Shown here piece by piece: positions 25,782 to 34,468 of a stretch of 64,000 nucleotides of DNA. The position numbers and the translations under genes are program-made. This stretch comes from Sphingomonas faeni (GTDB taxonomy: Bacteria > Pseudomonadota > Alphaproteobacteria > Sphingomonadales > Sphingomonadaceae). The notes below the pieces were generated by a model. The model was given only the letters and a program-made list of their open reading frames with translations. It made no database searches and was not told where the DNA came from. The DNA lies in NCBI RefSeq assembly GCF_030817315.1, contig NZ_JAUSZF010000003.1, forward strand, positions 1 to 64,000, in the 5' to 3' direction. Numbering within the stretch: position 1 is the stretch's first letter; every line of letters begins with the position of its first letter.

Positions 25782-26485
25782 TTACCCGATGGTTTGAAGG
25801 TACCCCGGATCGAAGCTGGCCATTTTTTGAAGCTTGGGAAAGTCCGCGATTTCAACCGTGCGGTTTCTAATGGACATCAGCCCCGCCTCTCGCAAATGGC
25901 GTACAACACGGTTTACGTGAACAGGGGTAAGGCCAAGCGCGTCGCCCATCTGCTCTTGAGTGAGCGGAAGATCGAAGCCATTGGCGCGAGCGCTTCCGAT
26001 GGTGCCGAGCCGTACGAAAAGCTCGCATATTAGGTGTGCGACGCGCTCGGACGCATCACGTTTTCCCAGGCTGACCGTCCAAGCCCGCAACGCACTTTCG
26101 TCCACCAGCCCCGCCATCCACAAGGCGCGTGCAATTAGTGGCCGCGCGAGAAGCTCGTCCATTTCCGAAGGCGCAATATAGGCGATTTTAGCCGTGTCAG
26201 TGTACCGACGCCATGATCCATTTGCCGCAGTAGCGTGATGCGGGTATTGCAAACATCGCCTGGCAGCAGGAAAGCGGTAATCTGCCGCGCGCCCTCGGCC
26301 ACGATATTGTATCGGCAGCACCATCCAGAAACCACCAGATGGACGTTGGTAGGCCTATCGCCTTCCCGTAAGATATCCTTGCGCGCAGCGACCGAGCGAA
26401 CATCGCTCAACACGGTTTTCAGGAGTAATTTGTCGGCAGCAGGCAACTCCCCCAAGGTTTGTAGCTTGTCGATAATGGCATCCAT
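25782..26485 (-). pseudogene. Crp/Fnr-family regulator 3, one frameshift
   Basis: The N-terminal frame (26485 to about 26195) encodes MDAIIDKLQTLGELPAADKL, CCRYNIVAEGARQITAFLLP and GDVCNTRITLLRQMDHGVGT. The rest, from about 26195 to 25782 in the next frame, encodes TAKIAYIAPSEMDELLARPL, VAHLICELFVRLGTIGS and the helix-turn-helix LTQEQMGDALGLTPVHVNRV. A single-base change near ACTGACACGG joins them to a normal 235-aa regulator. Young pseudogene or read error. Confidence 0.85.
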
Positions 26486-26523
26486 AACGGTGCCGTAACA
26501 TGAGCTAAATTATTAGGATATAC

Positions 26524-26763
26524 TCACAGCCCGGTCACGCCGATCGCATCCTTGAAAGGAAGCTTAAGCACTTGATGCCCGGCAGCGTCAAAGACCTCGA
26601 TGTGGCAGCTCAGACACAGCTGGCCAGCCCTAACTTCGGCCGCCATGATGTCCCTTGCCGCCCGAATAGCCGAACGGCGAACCGACCCAATATCGGTGTG
26701 ATCCACGCCGTCCTCGTCAAAAGTAATCTGGCCGCATTCGTGTAGATTAAAAAAGTAACGCAT
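26524..26763 (-). CDS. DUF6894 family protein
   Basis: 79 aa: MRYFFNLHECGQITFDEDGV, DHTDIGSVRRSAIRAARDIM, AAEVRAGQLCLSCHIEVFDA, then VLKLPFKDAIGVTG. The RYFFNL start, the DEEG.E and the central helix are the DUF6894 pattern. A GTG one codon earlier is possible. Role unknown; such proteins are numerous in soil alphaproteobacteria and often lie beside stress genes. Confidence 0.8.
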   Translation of the reverse strand: MRYFFNLHECGQITFDEDGVDHTDIGSVRRSAIRAARDIMAAEVRAGQLCLSCHIEVFDAAGHQVLKLPFKDAIGVTGL

Positions 26764-26960
26764 CACGATATTTATCTATCCGAAGGCAGCGAGATTGCCC
26801 CTCATACAGATTTCTGCCCATAAATACATAGGGTAACGACATATACGCTGATTGATATCAGTGCCAGACACGTGGTCCAGAGACGAAATCGACCTTCTGA
26901 CCGCCTATGCAAAACCAGAAAGAGATCGTGGGCCCACCCGAAGGCAGGCCCTAATTTCCT

Positions 26961-27467
26961 TTAGCCTTCGTCTTTGGCGTCGATGTTCACTGCCGTCTCG
27001 GCAAGCTTGGTCATGAACTCGTCGCCGCCGTAAATCTCTTTGGTCGCCTCACGCAGCTTTTTGTTGTCGTCCTTCAGCCCGAGCGCCTTTGCGTAGGCAG
27101 CAGCAGTGCCGAAACCTGCAATCCCGTAATGCGTCATGCGCTGGTATTGGGCGATGATGATCGTATCGAGTATGGGGCCCTTCTCAGGTCCTTCTTCGAG
27201 AACATGCTTGGTCGCCTCGGCAACCAGCCCTTCCATGCCCTTGCAATGCTCCTTGGACACCTTCTCGTCCTGGCCGGCGATCAGTTCCTTCAGCACGTCG
27301 GTGTGCTTGGTGATCCCCTCCTGCGACGATTTCAGCATATCCTTCAACGGAGCGTCGCTTGCCTTGGTCGTGAGTTTCTTCACTACCTTCAGCATCTGGT
27401 CGTTTGCCGACCACAGATCCTTCAACTCGTCGGTATATACATCCTTCAGGTCTTCCGGTGTCGACAT
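26961..27467 (-). CDS. DUF892 ferritin-like protein (YciF/YciE type)
   Basis: 168 aa, start set by AAGGAG 7 nt before the ATG. MSTPEDLKDVYTDELKDLWS opens the first helix; four long helices follow (KDMLKSSQEGITKHTDVLKE, TIIIAQYQRMTHYGIAGFGT, AYAKALGLKDDNKKLREATK). The E, H and Y spacing of the ferritin-like fold is present (EL, H in TKHTDVL, QYQRMTHY). YciF-type proteins are induced by stress. A GGAAC-N17-CGCTT stretch at 27513-27539 on this strand may be an EcfG-type promoter. Confidence 0.88.
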   Translation of the reverse strand: MSTPEDLKDVYTDELKDLWSANDQMLKVVKKLTTKASDAPLKDMLKSSQEGITKHTDVLKELIAGQDEKVSKEHCKGMEGLVAEATKHVLEEGPEKGPILDTIIIAQYQRMTHYGIAGFGTAAAYAKALGLKDDNKKLREATKEIYGGDEFMTKLAETAVNIDAKDEG

Positions 27468-27588
27468 GGGAAACTCCTTGATGCGGGAACCTAGCGTCCC
27501 GTCTGTAGGCAAAAGCGTCTCGGTCACCGGGCCGGTTCCATCTGACGAGCTAACAGTGCGGTCGCGCATGTGCGGCGCTGGGCCACGC

Positions 27589-28271
27589 TTAGTCCGTCGG
27601 CCGCCATGCAGGGCGACCGCGGACGACGACTGTGACCTGCGGTTGGGTGGTAAGCCATGCCTGAGCCGTCGCCGGTTCACAGTCCGGGAGCAGGCTGATC
27701 GGCTTTCGCCGCTCCAGATCGCAGATGATCGTGCCGTATCTATAAATCCGCCGCCACCCCCAGTCATCAATACCTATGACGGTCGGTGCTGGCCTCACAG
27801 GGCATCCGCGCCGACGTGCCACCCTTAGCAAAGTGTCGTTGCTGATCGGCAGCATCAGTCGCTTGGCCAGGCTCGCGGCAGGCCGGCCGCCAGGCGCGAG
27901 CCCGAGATGATGTACGAGGACATCGAGACCCCACGTACACCGCGCCCAAGGCGCCAATATCCCAGTGGCGACCTGATCAGTAAAGATCTGCTGCCCACAC
28001 TGCGTCGCAGCACATCGGAAACGGCAAACTTCGGCGCTCAGGCACACCGATCTCCCAGCAAGCGGCAGATCGGCGATACGACGCTGATAGCGGCTATGGA
28101 CCCGGTGACTGTCAGTTCCGCACGTGGGACAACAGCTCGATCTTGCAATGCTGCGAACGCAAATGTCATTCGGTCGCCATCGCTGGACGCCGAGACCATC
28201 GCAAAGCCAGCAGGGATGAACGACGAGGGGTGAAGCGCCTTGTGCATGACGATGATCCCATCTGCAGCCAA
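27589..28271 (-). pseudogene. ISL3-family transposase, frameshifted and truncated
   Basis: The N-terminal part (28271 on) reads FIPAGFAMVSASSDGDRM; another frame reads CRFRCAATQCGQQIFTDQVA, APGGRPAASLAKRLMLPISN, DTLLRVARRRGCPVRP and TVIGIDDWGWRRIYRYGTII. These are the zinc ribbon, helix-turn-helix and first catalytic Asp of ISL3 transposases. The frame stops at 27589 after VTVVVRGRPAWRPTD, with the remaining half missing. Confidence 0.8.
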
Positions 28272-28416
28272 CGCATCAGACCTCGTAACTGCATCAAAAT
28301 TTAGTCAGGGTCCTTTCCACGCCGATCCCACTCGTAGATCCGGATATCGGCTTCGGACGATGACAACAGCTATGTAATGGACTAAATAGCACCAATAGTA
28401 TGACGTGGAGGCCGAT

Positions 28417-28662
28417 ATGGTAACCGTGCGTAAAACCATTACCCTGACCGAACAGCAGAATGCTTGGATCGCCGCCCAGATCGATGCTGGCAGGTACACT
28501 AATGACAGCGAGGCAATCCGCGACCTCATCCGGCGCGAGCAGGAACGCAGCCTTGAGATCGATAGCATCCGTCAGGCACTGATCGAAGGCGAACAGAGCG
28601 GGGAGCCGGAGCCGTTCGACTTTGCTGCGTTTAAGCGGCGCAAAGCCGCGCAGCATGGCTGA
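28417..28662 (+). CDS. ParD-like antitoxin, copy 2 (intact)
   Basis: 81 aa. The N-terminus MVTVRKTITLTEQQNAWIAA forms the ribbon-helix-helix, followed by QIDAGRYTNDSEAIRDLIRR and an acidic tail EPEPFDFAAF with a basic end that wraps the toxin. GGAG 6 nt before ATG fixes the start; a GTG four codons earlier is less likely. ParD antitoxins repress their own operon. Confidence 0.9.
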   Translation: MVTVRKTITLTEQQNAWIAAQIDAGRYTNDSEAIRDLIRREQERSLEIDSIRQALIEGEQSGEPEPFDFAAFKRRKAAQHG

Positions 28663-28945
28663 ATACCGGCTTAGCCCGAGAGCGCAACGTGACCTTGATG
28701 GGGTTTTTGACTATACCGTGGCGCATCGGGGCCTGCCCCAAGCGATGCGCTACACCGACCTTATCGAAGCCGCTTGCGCTGATCTGGCAGAAGCCCCGCA
28801 GCAGGCGCAGGGCTGTGCCAACATTCGACCAGGCTATCGACGGCGCAGTGCCGAGCAGCACGTCATTTATTTTCGACCGACCGATTACGGGATCGCCGTC
28901 ATCCGTATCCTGCATCGACGCAGGGATGCTGCTCGTCACCTGTAG
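28655..28945 (+). CDS. ParE/RelE-family toxin, copy 2
   Basis: 96 aa: MAEYRLSPRAQRDLDGVFDY, TVAHRGLPQAMRYTDLIEAA, RRRSAEQHVIYFRPTDYGIA, ending ILHRRRDAARHL. Normal ParE length. The ATG lies within the last codons of the antitoxin gene (8-bp overlap). The partner is intact, so this is the functional module of the duplicated pair. Confidence 0.9.
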   Translation: MAEYRLSPRAQRDLDGVFDYTVAHRGLPQAMRYTDLIEAACADLAEAPQQAQGCANIRPGYRRRSAEQHVIYFRPTDYGIAVIRILHRRRDAARHL

Positions 28946-29297
28946 GCTACGTTCAGCGGTCGGCATTCATCTGCGCATTGAGTCGATCATGGCGAGCATC
29001 CATCCGTTACGCGCCAAGGCCTTGAGCGTTGCAGCGTCCAGCTCCTCGACCGCCAGAGCGGTCACCGCCAGCTTGGCTCCTGTTTTCTAATTGCAGACAA
29101 GTGAGATTCTCGACGATTGCGCCTAACCGGTTCAACGTTCCTGCCGGTCACGGTTCTCATCGCGGTAGACCATGAAGGTTGCCTCATCGTGCTGTCAGAC
29201 GTCGTGGGTCCCAAGGTGCATTTCGGAGGGCTGGCTGATGTAAATATTAACGCATCTGGTGAAACATGGTAAACGTCTCTTTAATATGGAGAGACCA

Positions 29298-30227
29298 ATG
29301 ATAATCAGATCGGGGAAAATTTTAGGAGCGGCCATCACGGCGATTTGGCTGCCTGTCGCCGCACAGGCTCAGGATGGCGGACTTCCTCAGCAGAATATCG
29401 GGTTTGAGTTTGACGCTCCTGTCTCGCCATCGAGCGCCACTTCAACCGTGTCGCCAACCAGCGTTCCTCAAGCGATGGAGCGCAGGAGCCAAAGCGATTC
29501 AATCGCCGACTTTTCCCTCGGCACGATTTACGCCGAAGGGGAGTTTGGGACCGGCTCCGAGACGTCGATCTGGAGTTCAGCACTCGGTGCTCAGCTGCAT
29601 CTTAACAACACAACCTTAACCGCATCCCTTCCCTGGATGCGGATACGCAGCCGATCGACCATCTTCACCGGGATCGACGCAACCCCGGTATTGGTTGCAC
29701 CAAATACGTCACCCGTCAGGCGCACTGCCGACGGTTTCGGGGATCTAACCCTCGGCGCCTCTTACACAATTGCTTCTGAAGCCTCGCCGATCGAAGTACA
29801 GTTGTCCGGTCGCGCAAAGATCAACACGGCAACGAAGCGCAGCGGCCTGTCCAGCGGTGAAAATGATTATGCTTTTGGCACCGACGTGTCGGCATCGTTG
29901 GGCAAGGTTACACCTTTCGTTTCGTTTAGTTATCGTTTCCTCGGTGATACGGCAGTCTATGATTTGCGAGATGGCCCAGCGGCTTCGGCAGGCGCGTCGT
30001 ACGCATTAAATGGCAACAGTTTTTTGCTCGCTTCCTATCATTACTCTCGCGCAGCAACGAGGTTGGTTGGCGATGCGCACGAGTTATTTGCTGGCATCTC
30101 GACGCGCATCCCCCAATCGCCGCTTCGTGTCACCGGCTTTGCTACCGCAGGTCTATCTCGAGGAGCTGCGGCAGCCTCCGGGGGGCTATCCATCTCGGCG
30201 GGTTTAGGCGGCCATAACGGACGATAG
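29298..30227 (+). CDS. Outer-membrane beta-barrel protein
   Basis: 309 aa from the ATG with GGAGA 6 nt upstream (a start at 29259 lacks a ribosome site). The signal peptide MIIRSGKILGAAITAIWLPV ends at AAQAQ. The rest alternates polar/hydrophobic strands with aromatic girdles (ADFSLGTIYAEGEFGTGS, PFVSFSYRFLGDTAVYDLRD, FLLASYHYSRAATRL), as in the transporter-like barrels related to phenol-degradation MetA. No specific substrate can be named. First of a four-gene group. Confidence 0.75.
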   Translation: MIIRSGKILGAAITAIWLPVAAQAQDGGLPQQNIGFEFDAPVSPSSATSTVSPTSVPQAMERRSQSDSIADFSLGTIYAEGEFGTGSETSIWSSALGAQLHLNNTTLTASLPWMRIRSRSTIFTGIDATPVLVAPNTSPVRRTADGFGDLTLGASYTIASEASPIEVQLSGRAKINTATKRSGLSSGENDYAFGTDVSASLGKVTPFVSFSYRFLGDTAVYDLRDGPAASAGASYALNGNSFLLASYHYSRAATRLVGDAHELFAGISTRIPQSPLRVTGFATAGLSRGAAAASGGLSISAGLGGHNGR

Positions 30228-30231
30228 AAGC

Positions 30232-31089
30232 ATGAGGCCAATTTGGAACTCTGCGGCGCTAGCTCGCAGCCGCAGTCAAAAGGCAACAGACCCGATCCAG
30301 CGTGTCTATGCGGTTGGGGACATTCATGGCCGGTACGACCTGTTCCGACAACTTATGAACATTATTCAGCAAGATCGTGCGTCGCGACCTCAGGTGGCCA
30401 CACAAATCGTTCTGCTCGGTGACATCGTCGACCGCGGACCGGACGCCGCCCGAATGGTGCGAGGCTGCATAAACCTGACTGCGTCGACGGACCGGTTCTT
30501 GGTGCTTAAGGGCAACCACGAAGAAATGATGTCAGAGGCTTTAAAGGGAGACCTCTACGTCTACGGTCACTGGCTTACCTTCGGCGGCAGGGAAACTTTG
30601 CTAAGCTGGGGCGTAGACCGACAGGTAGCTGAAGGACCTGCGACCATGGACAATCTAGCAATCGCCGCAGATACCGTCGGGCACGAAGTTATCAGCTGGA
30701 TGGAGCAGTTGCCGCTGCATTACCAGCATGGCAATCATTTCTTTGTCCATGCGGGCATCCGCCCGGGCATTTCCCTCCGCAAGCAACATCCGAACGATTT
30801 ATTGTGGATAAAGGATGAGTTTCTCGAATCCAGTGCCTCGCACGGACCCATAATCGTGCACGGCCATACGATCGTCGAGGGAGGACCCGTAGTTCGCTCG
30901 AACCGCATCGGCATCGACACCGGTGCTTATCGGTCTGGTCGCCTGACAGCATTGGCCATTGAAGGAGAGGATAGCTGGTACCTCAATACGCCGGACGTAC
31001 TCCAGCCCACTGACGGGCAAGCTTTACTAGAGTCTCGGGTAGCACATGTGACTTCTATAAGCATGCCCCCTGTGGAGGCTAGGGCATGA
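30232..31089 (+). CDS. PPP-family metallophosphatase (serine/threonine phosphatase-like)
   Basis: 285 aa. Signature motifs GDIHG (29-33), GDIVDRG (63-69) and GNHE (94-97) are followed by the His ligands in FFVHAGIRPGISL and PIIVHGHTIVEGGPV and by IDTGAYRSGRLTALAIEG. This is the bacterial PPP/ApaH-like fold with a two-metal centre, acting on phosphoproteins or dinucleotides. It begins 4 bp after the barrel gene and overlaps the next gene by 4 bp, so it belongs to an operon. Confidence 0.92.
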   Translation: MRPIWNSAALARSRSQKATDPIQRVYAVGDIHGRYDLFRQLMNIIQQDRASRPQVATQIVLLGDIVDRGPDAARMVRGCINLTASTDRFLVLKGNHEEMMSEALKGDLYVYGHWLTFGGRETLLSWGVDRQVAEGPATMDNLAIAADTVGHEVISWMEQLPLHYQHGNHFFVHAGIRPGISLRKQHPNDLLWIKDEFLESSASHGPIIVHGHTIVEGGPVVRSNRIGIDTGAYRSGRLTALAIEGEDSWYLNTPDVLQPTDGQALLESRVAHVTSISMPPVEARA

Positions 31090-31787
31090 CGGCACTTCCA
31101 TTGCTGTTCGGTGACGAACGTTTGGATGCTGATTTAGCGTCAATCTTAAACCTTGGGGATGAGCACGGCCGAAAGGAATTGGTCACTCCCGCACGAATGC
31201 CGCTAGGCTCCAAAAGCTTGCGATTATCGCGGCGGGCTTCCGTGACTATCGCCGTCTCACTGGGGTTCGCGCTACTCGCCCCGTCGGTAATGCTGTTGCT
31301 AGACCGCATACCAGGCAAGCCACCGGGCGCCGAAATTACCCGGATACCAAACCGGCTGGCGTTTCGACGGGTAGCAGAGACTGCCGGAATCGCGGACGCG
31401 AAGGAGCCGAACGTCACGAAGCCCATCGATGAGGAACCAACCGTGGTGGTAACACACGGGTTAGGCGACAGGATGCAACGGACGTCTATGCTCAACGCTG
31501 ATTATACGTCCCGGCGTCCGCGCCATAACGCGACTTCCGCGAAATCGCTGGCGTCCAACGCGGCAAGAAGGCCGGCATACACTAGTGATCCTGTGATCGA
31601 GCCGGTACGGTTTCCGACACTTCTAGCTTCTAACGAGAACTCGCTATCGTCAAGTATAGCTAGGCCAAGCACCGAACCAGAGAACGCCAGCGATCCCAGG
31701 ATCTTGGAGTCGACAGACCCCTCGCCGCAGCTGAAAAAGGCTCGTCGAGCTAGCATCGACGCTATTCGTTTCCTGCGCAGACAATAA
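31086..31787 (+). CDS. Single-pass membrane protein, function unknown
   Basis: 233 aa. The N-terminal cytoplasmic part (about 45 residues, basic near the end) is followed by one helix VTIAVSLGFALLAPSVMLLL and a long, Ser/Arg-rich, probably disordered periplasmic part. It overlaps the phosphatase gene (ATGA). It resembles an anchor or accessory subunit but no family is recognised. The C-terminus KARRASIDAIRFLRRQ could be an interaction motif. Confidence 0.7.
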   Translation: MTALPLLFGDERLDADLASILNLGDEHGRKELVTPARMPLGSKSLRLSRRASVTIAVSLGFALLAPSVMLLLDRIPGKPPGAEITRIPNRLAFRRVAETAGIADAKEPNVTKPIDEEPTVVVTHGLGDRMQRTSMLNADYTSRRPRHNATSAKSLASNAARRPAYTSDPVIEPVRFPTLLASNENSLSSSIARPSTEPENASDPRILESTDPSPQLKKARRASIDAIRFLRRQ

Positions 31788-31827
31788 TCCGCCGTGAGGC
31801 GCTGCGTGCGTATATGGGGTAAGCAAA

Positions 31828-31989
31828 ATGGCAAACGGAAACGACAGCCGGCCACAGCGCGGGATGTTAATCGGGCTGGGGATTGGCATTCTCCTGATGG
31901 CGATCCTACTCGTTCTGTTCTACGTCCGGGTCCAAAAACCTGCCGTCGAAGCGAAGCCAAAACCGGCTCCGCTTTCGACACAAAATTGA
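31828..31989 (+). CDS. Small single-pass membrane protein, 53 aa
   Basis: MANGNDSRPQRGMLIGLGIG, ILLMAILLVLFYVRVQKPAV, EAKPKPAPLSTQN. A basic start, one strong transmembrane helix and a Pro/Lys tail. It lies 40 bp after the previous gene on the same strand and may be the last gene of that operon. Confidence 0.65.
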   Translation: MANGNDSRPQRGMLIGLGIGILLMAILLVLFYVRVQKPAVEAKPKPAPLSTQN

Positions 31990-32177
31990 TGTAGACCGAC
32001 TAGGCCACGTGGACAGAGGCCGCCAAAGCGTAACTGAAGCGAGCGCCACGACGCCGAGAAAACTCTGGGATCTTTCATAACGCGTTGTGACACAGTCGAA
32101 ACCCAATCCGTTCGCCAACAACGCTTCCAGAAAACAGCTATGGATCAACCAATCAGATGCACGTCGGCCTTTGTTCA

Positions 32178-32647
32178 CGTGGCCTAGTGAGCGACACCAT
32201 CGATGAGCTGGCATCGCTCTTGGGCTACGATACGGTGATCGGCTGCGCAGGCTATGCAGCGGGGATCAACACCCCGATAAAGCTCGCTAAGGTGGCGCTG
32301 CAATCCGATATTCTGCGCTATTTACCGTGTCAGTTTGGCGTCAACTTCGAGCGATCGACCGCGGCGGGCCGCAAGACATTCTCAATGCGCAGTTAGACGT
32401 GCGTGAGCCGCTACGCTCACAGGACACGACCGAGTGGGTAATCTTTTCCACGGGCATGTTCATCAGCTACCTGTTCGAGCTGGCCTTTGGTGTCGTCGAT
32501 CTGGAGAATAGCGAATCTCATGCGCTCGGCAGCCTTGATACCGCTGTGACGCTGAATGAAACCGAAAAAATGGTACGCAGGCTTTCCTTATCGGATGTCA
32601 CGGTTAAAGCTGCTTATCGGTTAACCCGAGTACTCTCATATGGCTGA
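32178..32647 (+). pseudogene. NmrA-like NAD(P)-binding protein, 5' truncated and frameshifted
   Basis: The first frame reads GLVSDTIDELASLLGYDTVI, GCAGYAAGINTPIKLAKVAL and RYLPCQFGVNF; after a one-base slip near 32352 a second frame reads AIDRGGPQDILNAQLDVREP, TEWVIFSTGMFISYLFELAF and GVVDLENSESHALGSLDTAV. These are consecutive blocks of NmrA/isoflavone-reductase-like Rossmann proteins. The N-terminal GxxGxxG strand is missing. The end overlaps the start of the regulator gene. Confidence 0.75.
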
Positions 32648-33434
32648 TAATGAGCACACAGCGACTGCCAATAACAATCTGATAAAAGATGAGCTTAGCC
32701 ATGAAAAGCAACGAATAGTTGTGGCCGGATCGGTTTGTCAGAGGTTCGCTATCATTAAAGCAATAGCGAAAAACTCGTACGAAATCATCGAAGCTGATGC
32801 TGCGGTGGATTTGCTCGCTATGCTAAGCGAACATGAATATGACCTTGTTATTACGAGCACCGACCTGCCAGGCCACAATAGCGTTGAACTAATGCAATCC
32901 ATCTTCAAGGTTGGCAAATCATTTGCCGTTTTGGCCCAGTCTGACACTGATGATGAAATAGACAGGGTACTAGCGCTGGAACTGGGCGCCGACGATTGCG
33001 TACCGATGTCATGCGGGTCTCGTGAGCTAAAGGCGAGAGTTCACGCTTTACTTCGGCGTCGATCAAAGAATTTCACGAGTTTCATCAAAACACCGTCGAA
33101 AGGCGCCAATATGGTAGGTTCGGAATTGTCCCATCGCGGCTGGGTTGTAAATAGGGATAGAAGGCAGCTATACTCTCCGAGCGGTAATGTTATTCCAGTA
33201 TCGAATGTTGAATATTGCGTATTGGTAAGTCTATTCGCCAATCCCGGATCAATCAGAGATAGGTCAAGTCTAAGGGATAGCAACGCTGGTTCTGGAGAAC
33301 CTGACCTTCGTTCAATTGACGTTTCTATAAGCCGAATTCGTAAAAAAATGGCAAGGTATAGTAGTCAAAATATTATAGAAACTGTTCATGGAGTAGGGTA
33401 TCGTTTAATAAAAGATAGGTCCGGAAGTGAATAA
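32640..33434 (+). CDS. OmpR-type regulator with a degenerate receiver
   Basis: 264 aa. Residues 25-140 fold like a receiver but lack its chemistry: the acidic pair is Gly30-Ser31 (IVVAGSVCQ), the phospho-Asp position is Ser73 (DLVITSTDLPG) and the switch Lys is Ser124 (VPMSCGSREL). Residues 165-258 are a winged helix with NVEYCVLVSLFANPG, RSIDVSISRIRKKM and IIETVHGVGYRLI, which is intact. It probably binds DNA without phosphorylation. No cognate kinase is adjacent. Lower GC than neighbours by eye. Confidence 0.88.
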   Translation: MADNEHTATANNNLIKDELSHEKQRIVVAGSVCQRFAIIKAIAKNSYEIIEADAAVDLLAMLSEHEYDLVITSTDLPGHNSVELMQSIFKVGKSFAVLAQSDTDDEIDRVLALELGADDCVPMSCGSRELKARVHALLRRRSKNFTSFIKTPSKGANMVGSELSHRGWVVNRDRRQLYSPSGNVIPVSNVEYCVLVSLFANPGSIRDRSSLRDSNAGSGEPDLRSIDVSISRIRKKMARYSSQNIIETVHGVGYRLIKDRSGSE

Positions 33435-33818
33435 AATATTATACTGTGTTTAGTAATTCTCCTTTCACTTAGAGAAGTGCCGTTCTCGACTAGATGTAAA
33501 TAGGCGGAAAGGTATAATGCCATTCCCATGGCATGAGAGACGCCTGACTTAGTGAAAAGGCTGCTGATGCAGCCTTCACGATTGTGGATCTAGACTGTGC
33601 GCAAACTCGCTGACCAATTCCATGGGGCGCTGACAGGCGTATGCCCGGTGGACGTCGTCCGGTCGGCGACAAAGGGTGATCGCGAAAGGGATGGTATTCC
33701 CGCAGGATGGAAAAAAGAGACTAAAGGGCGGGGCCGTTGATTGCACCGCTCCAGTGAGATTACGCCACGCTATTCGTCGGACCTGGCTCCCGGTTTCCCA
33801 GGGAGCCAAGCCCCGAAA
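33435..33818. other. Intergenic region, no gene seen
   Basis: 384 bp between the regulator and mucR, which converge. No supported reading frame and no strong hairpin noticed. Confidence 0.5.
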
Positions 33819-34325
33819 TTATTCCGTCGCTGCTTCTTCGGCCTTGCGCTTACGCGGAGCCGGAGTGGGCTTGGCGTCCCCCCTAGCTGCATTCGTCTGA
33901 CCAGGCTTACGACCCAGGCCAATACTCTTGGCCATCGTGCGACGTGCTTCTGAATAGGTAGGAGCAACTATGGGATAATCAGCCTTTAGGCCATACCGCT
34001 CGCGATACTCCGCTGGCGTCATGCCGTTAGTGGCCAGATGACGACGGAGCGTCTTGTACGGCTTACCGTCGATCATGCTGATGATGTGATCAGGACTGGC
34101 AAGCGACTTACGAACCGTCACTGCAGGAGTGTATTCTTGAGCAGGCGCCTCTGGCTCAGCAGCTGTCGCGTTACCGCCAACCAGCACCGAAACAGTTTCG
34201 TACATTTTATTGAGAAAAGCTGGAACGTCGTCGGCATTGGTACGCGTGTTGGGGTTGGCTAACCAAGCGATTGTCAATTCCGTGGCAAGTTCAACAGGGT
34301 TTAGGTCGAGGGTAGTGTCGGACAT
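33819..34325 (-). CDS. mucR: MucR/Ros-family transcriptional regulator
   Basis: 168 aa, start set by GGAG 6 nt before ATG. The conserved core KSLASPDHIISMIDGKPYKT, LRRHLATNGMTPAEYRERYG and LKADYPIVAPTYSEARRTMA is that of MucR. The two zinc Cys of Ros are absent (ISMIDG where Ros has a CxxC-type pair), as in many sphingomonad MucRs, so the finger must fold without zinc or with other ligands. The tail is basic (PAPRKRKAEEAATE). MucR proteins silence AT-rich, virulence and surface genes. Confidence 0.92.
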   Translation of the reverse strand: MSDTTLDLNPVELATELTIAWLANPNTRTNADDVPAFLNKMYETVSVLVGGNATAAEPEAPAQEYTPAVTVRKSLASPDHIISMIDGKPYKTLRRHLATNGMTPAEYRERYGLKADYPIVAPTYSEARRTMAKSIGLGRKPGQTNAARGDAKPTPAPRKRKAEEAATE

Positions 34326-34468
34326 AGAAAACTCCATTTCTGGAGGCGCATCTAGGTACTTAATTGCTCGCTGACAATATCAGACCACGTTGACGCACCT
34401 ATCTGCGGAGTAGTGCTGTTCTCAAGCACTCGCTTGGTGCCTTGACCCAAGAAGTGTAGCTTATTGGT

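Noticed and set aside
27471..27770. 100-residue N-terminal extension of the DUF892 protein
   Set aside because: The ATG at 27467 has a strong AAGGAG site and begins the family homology; the extension is Arg/Ser-rich read-through of upstream DNA.
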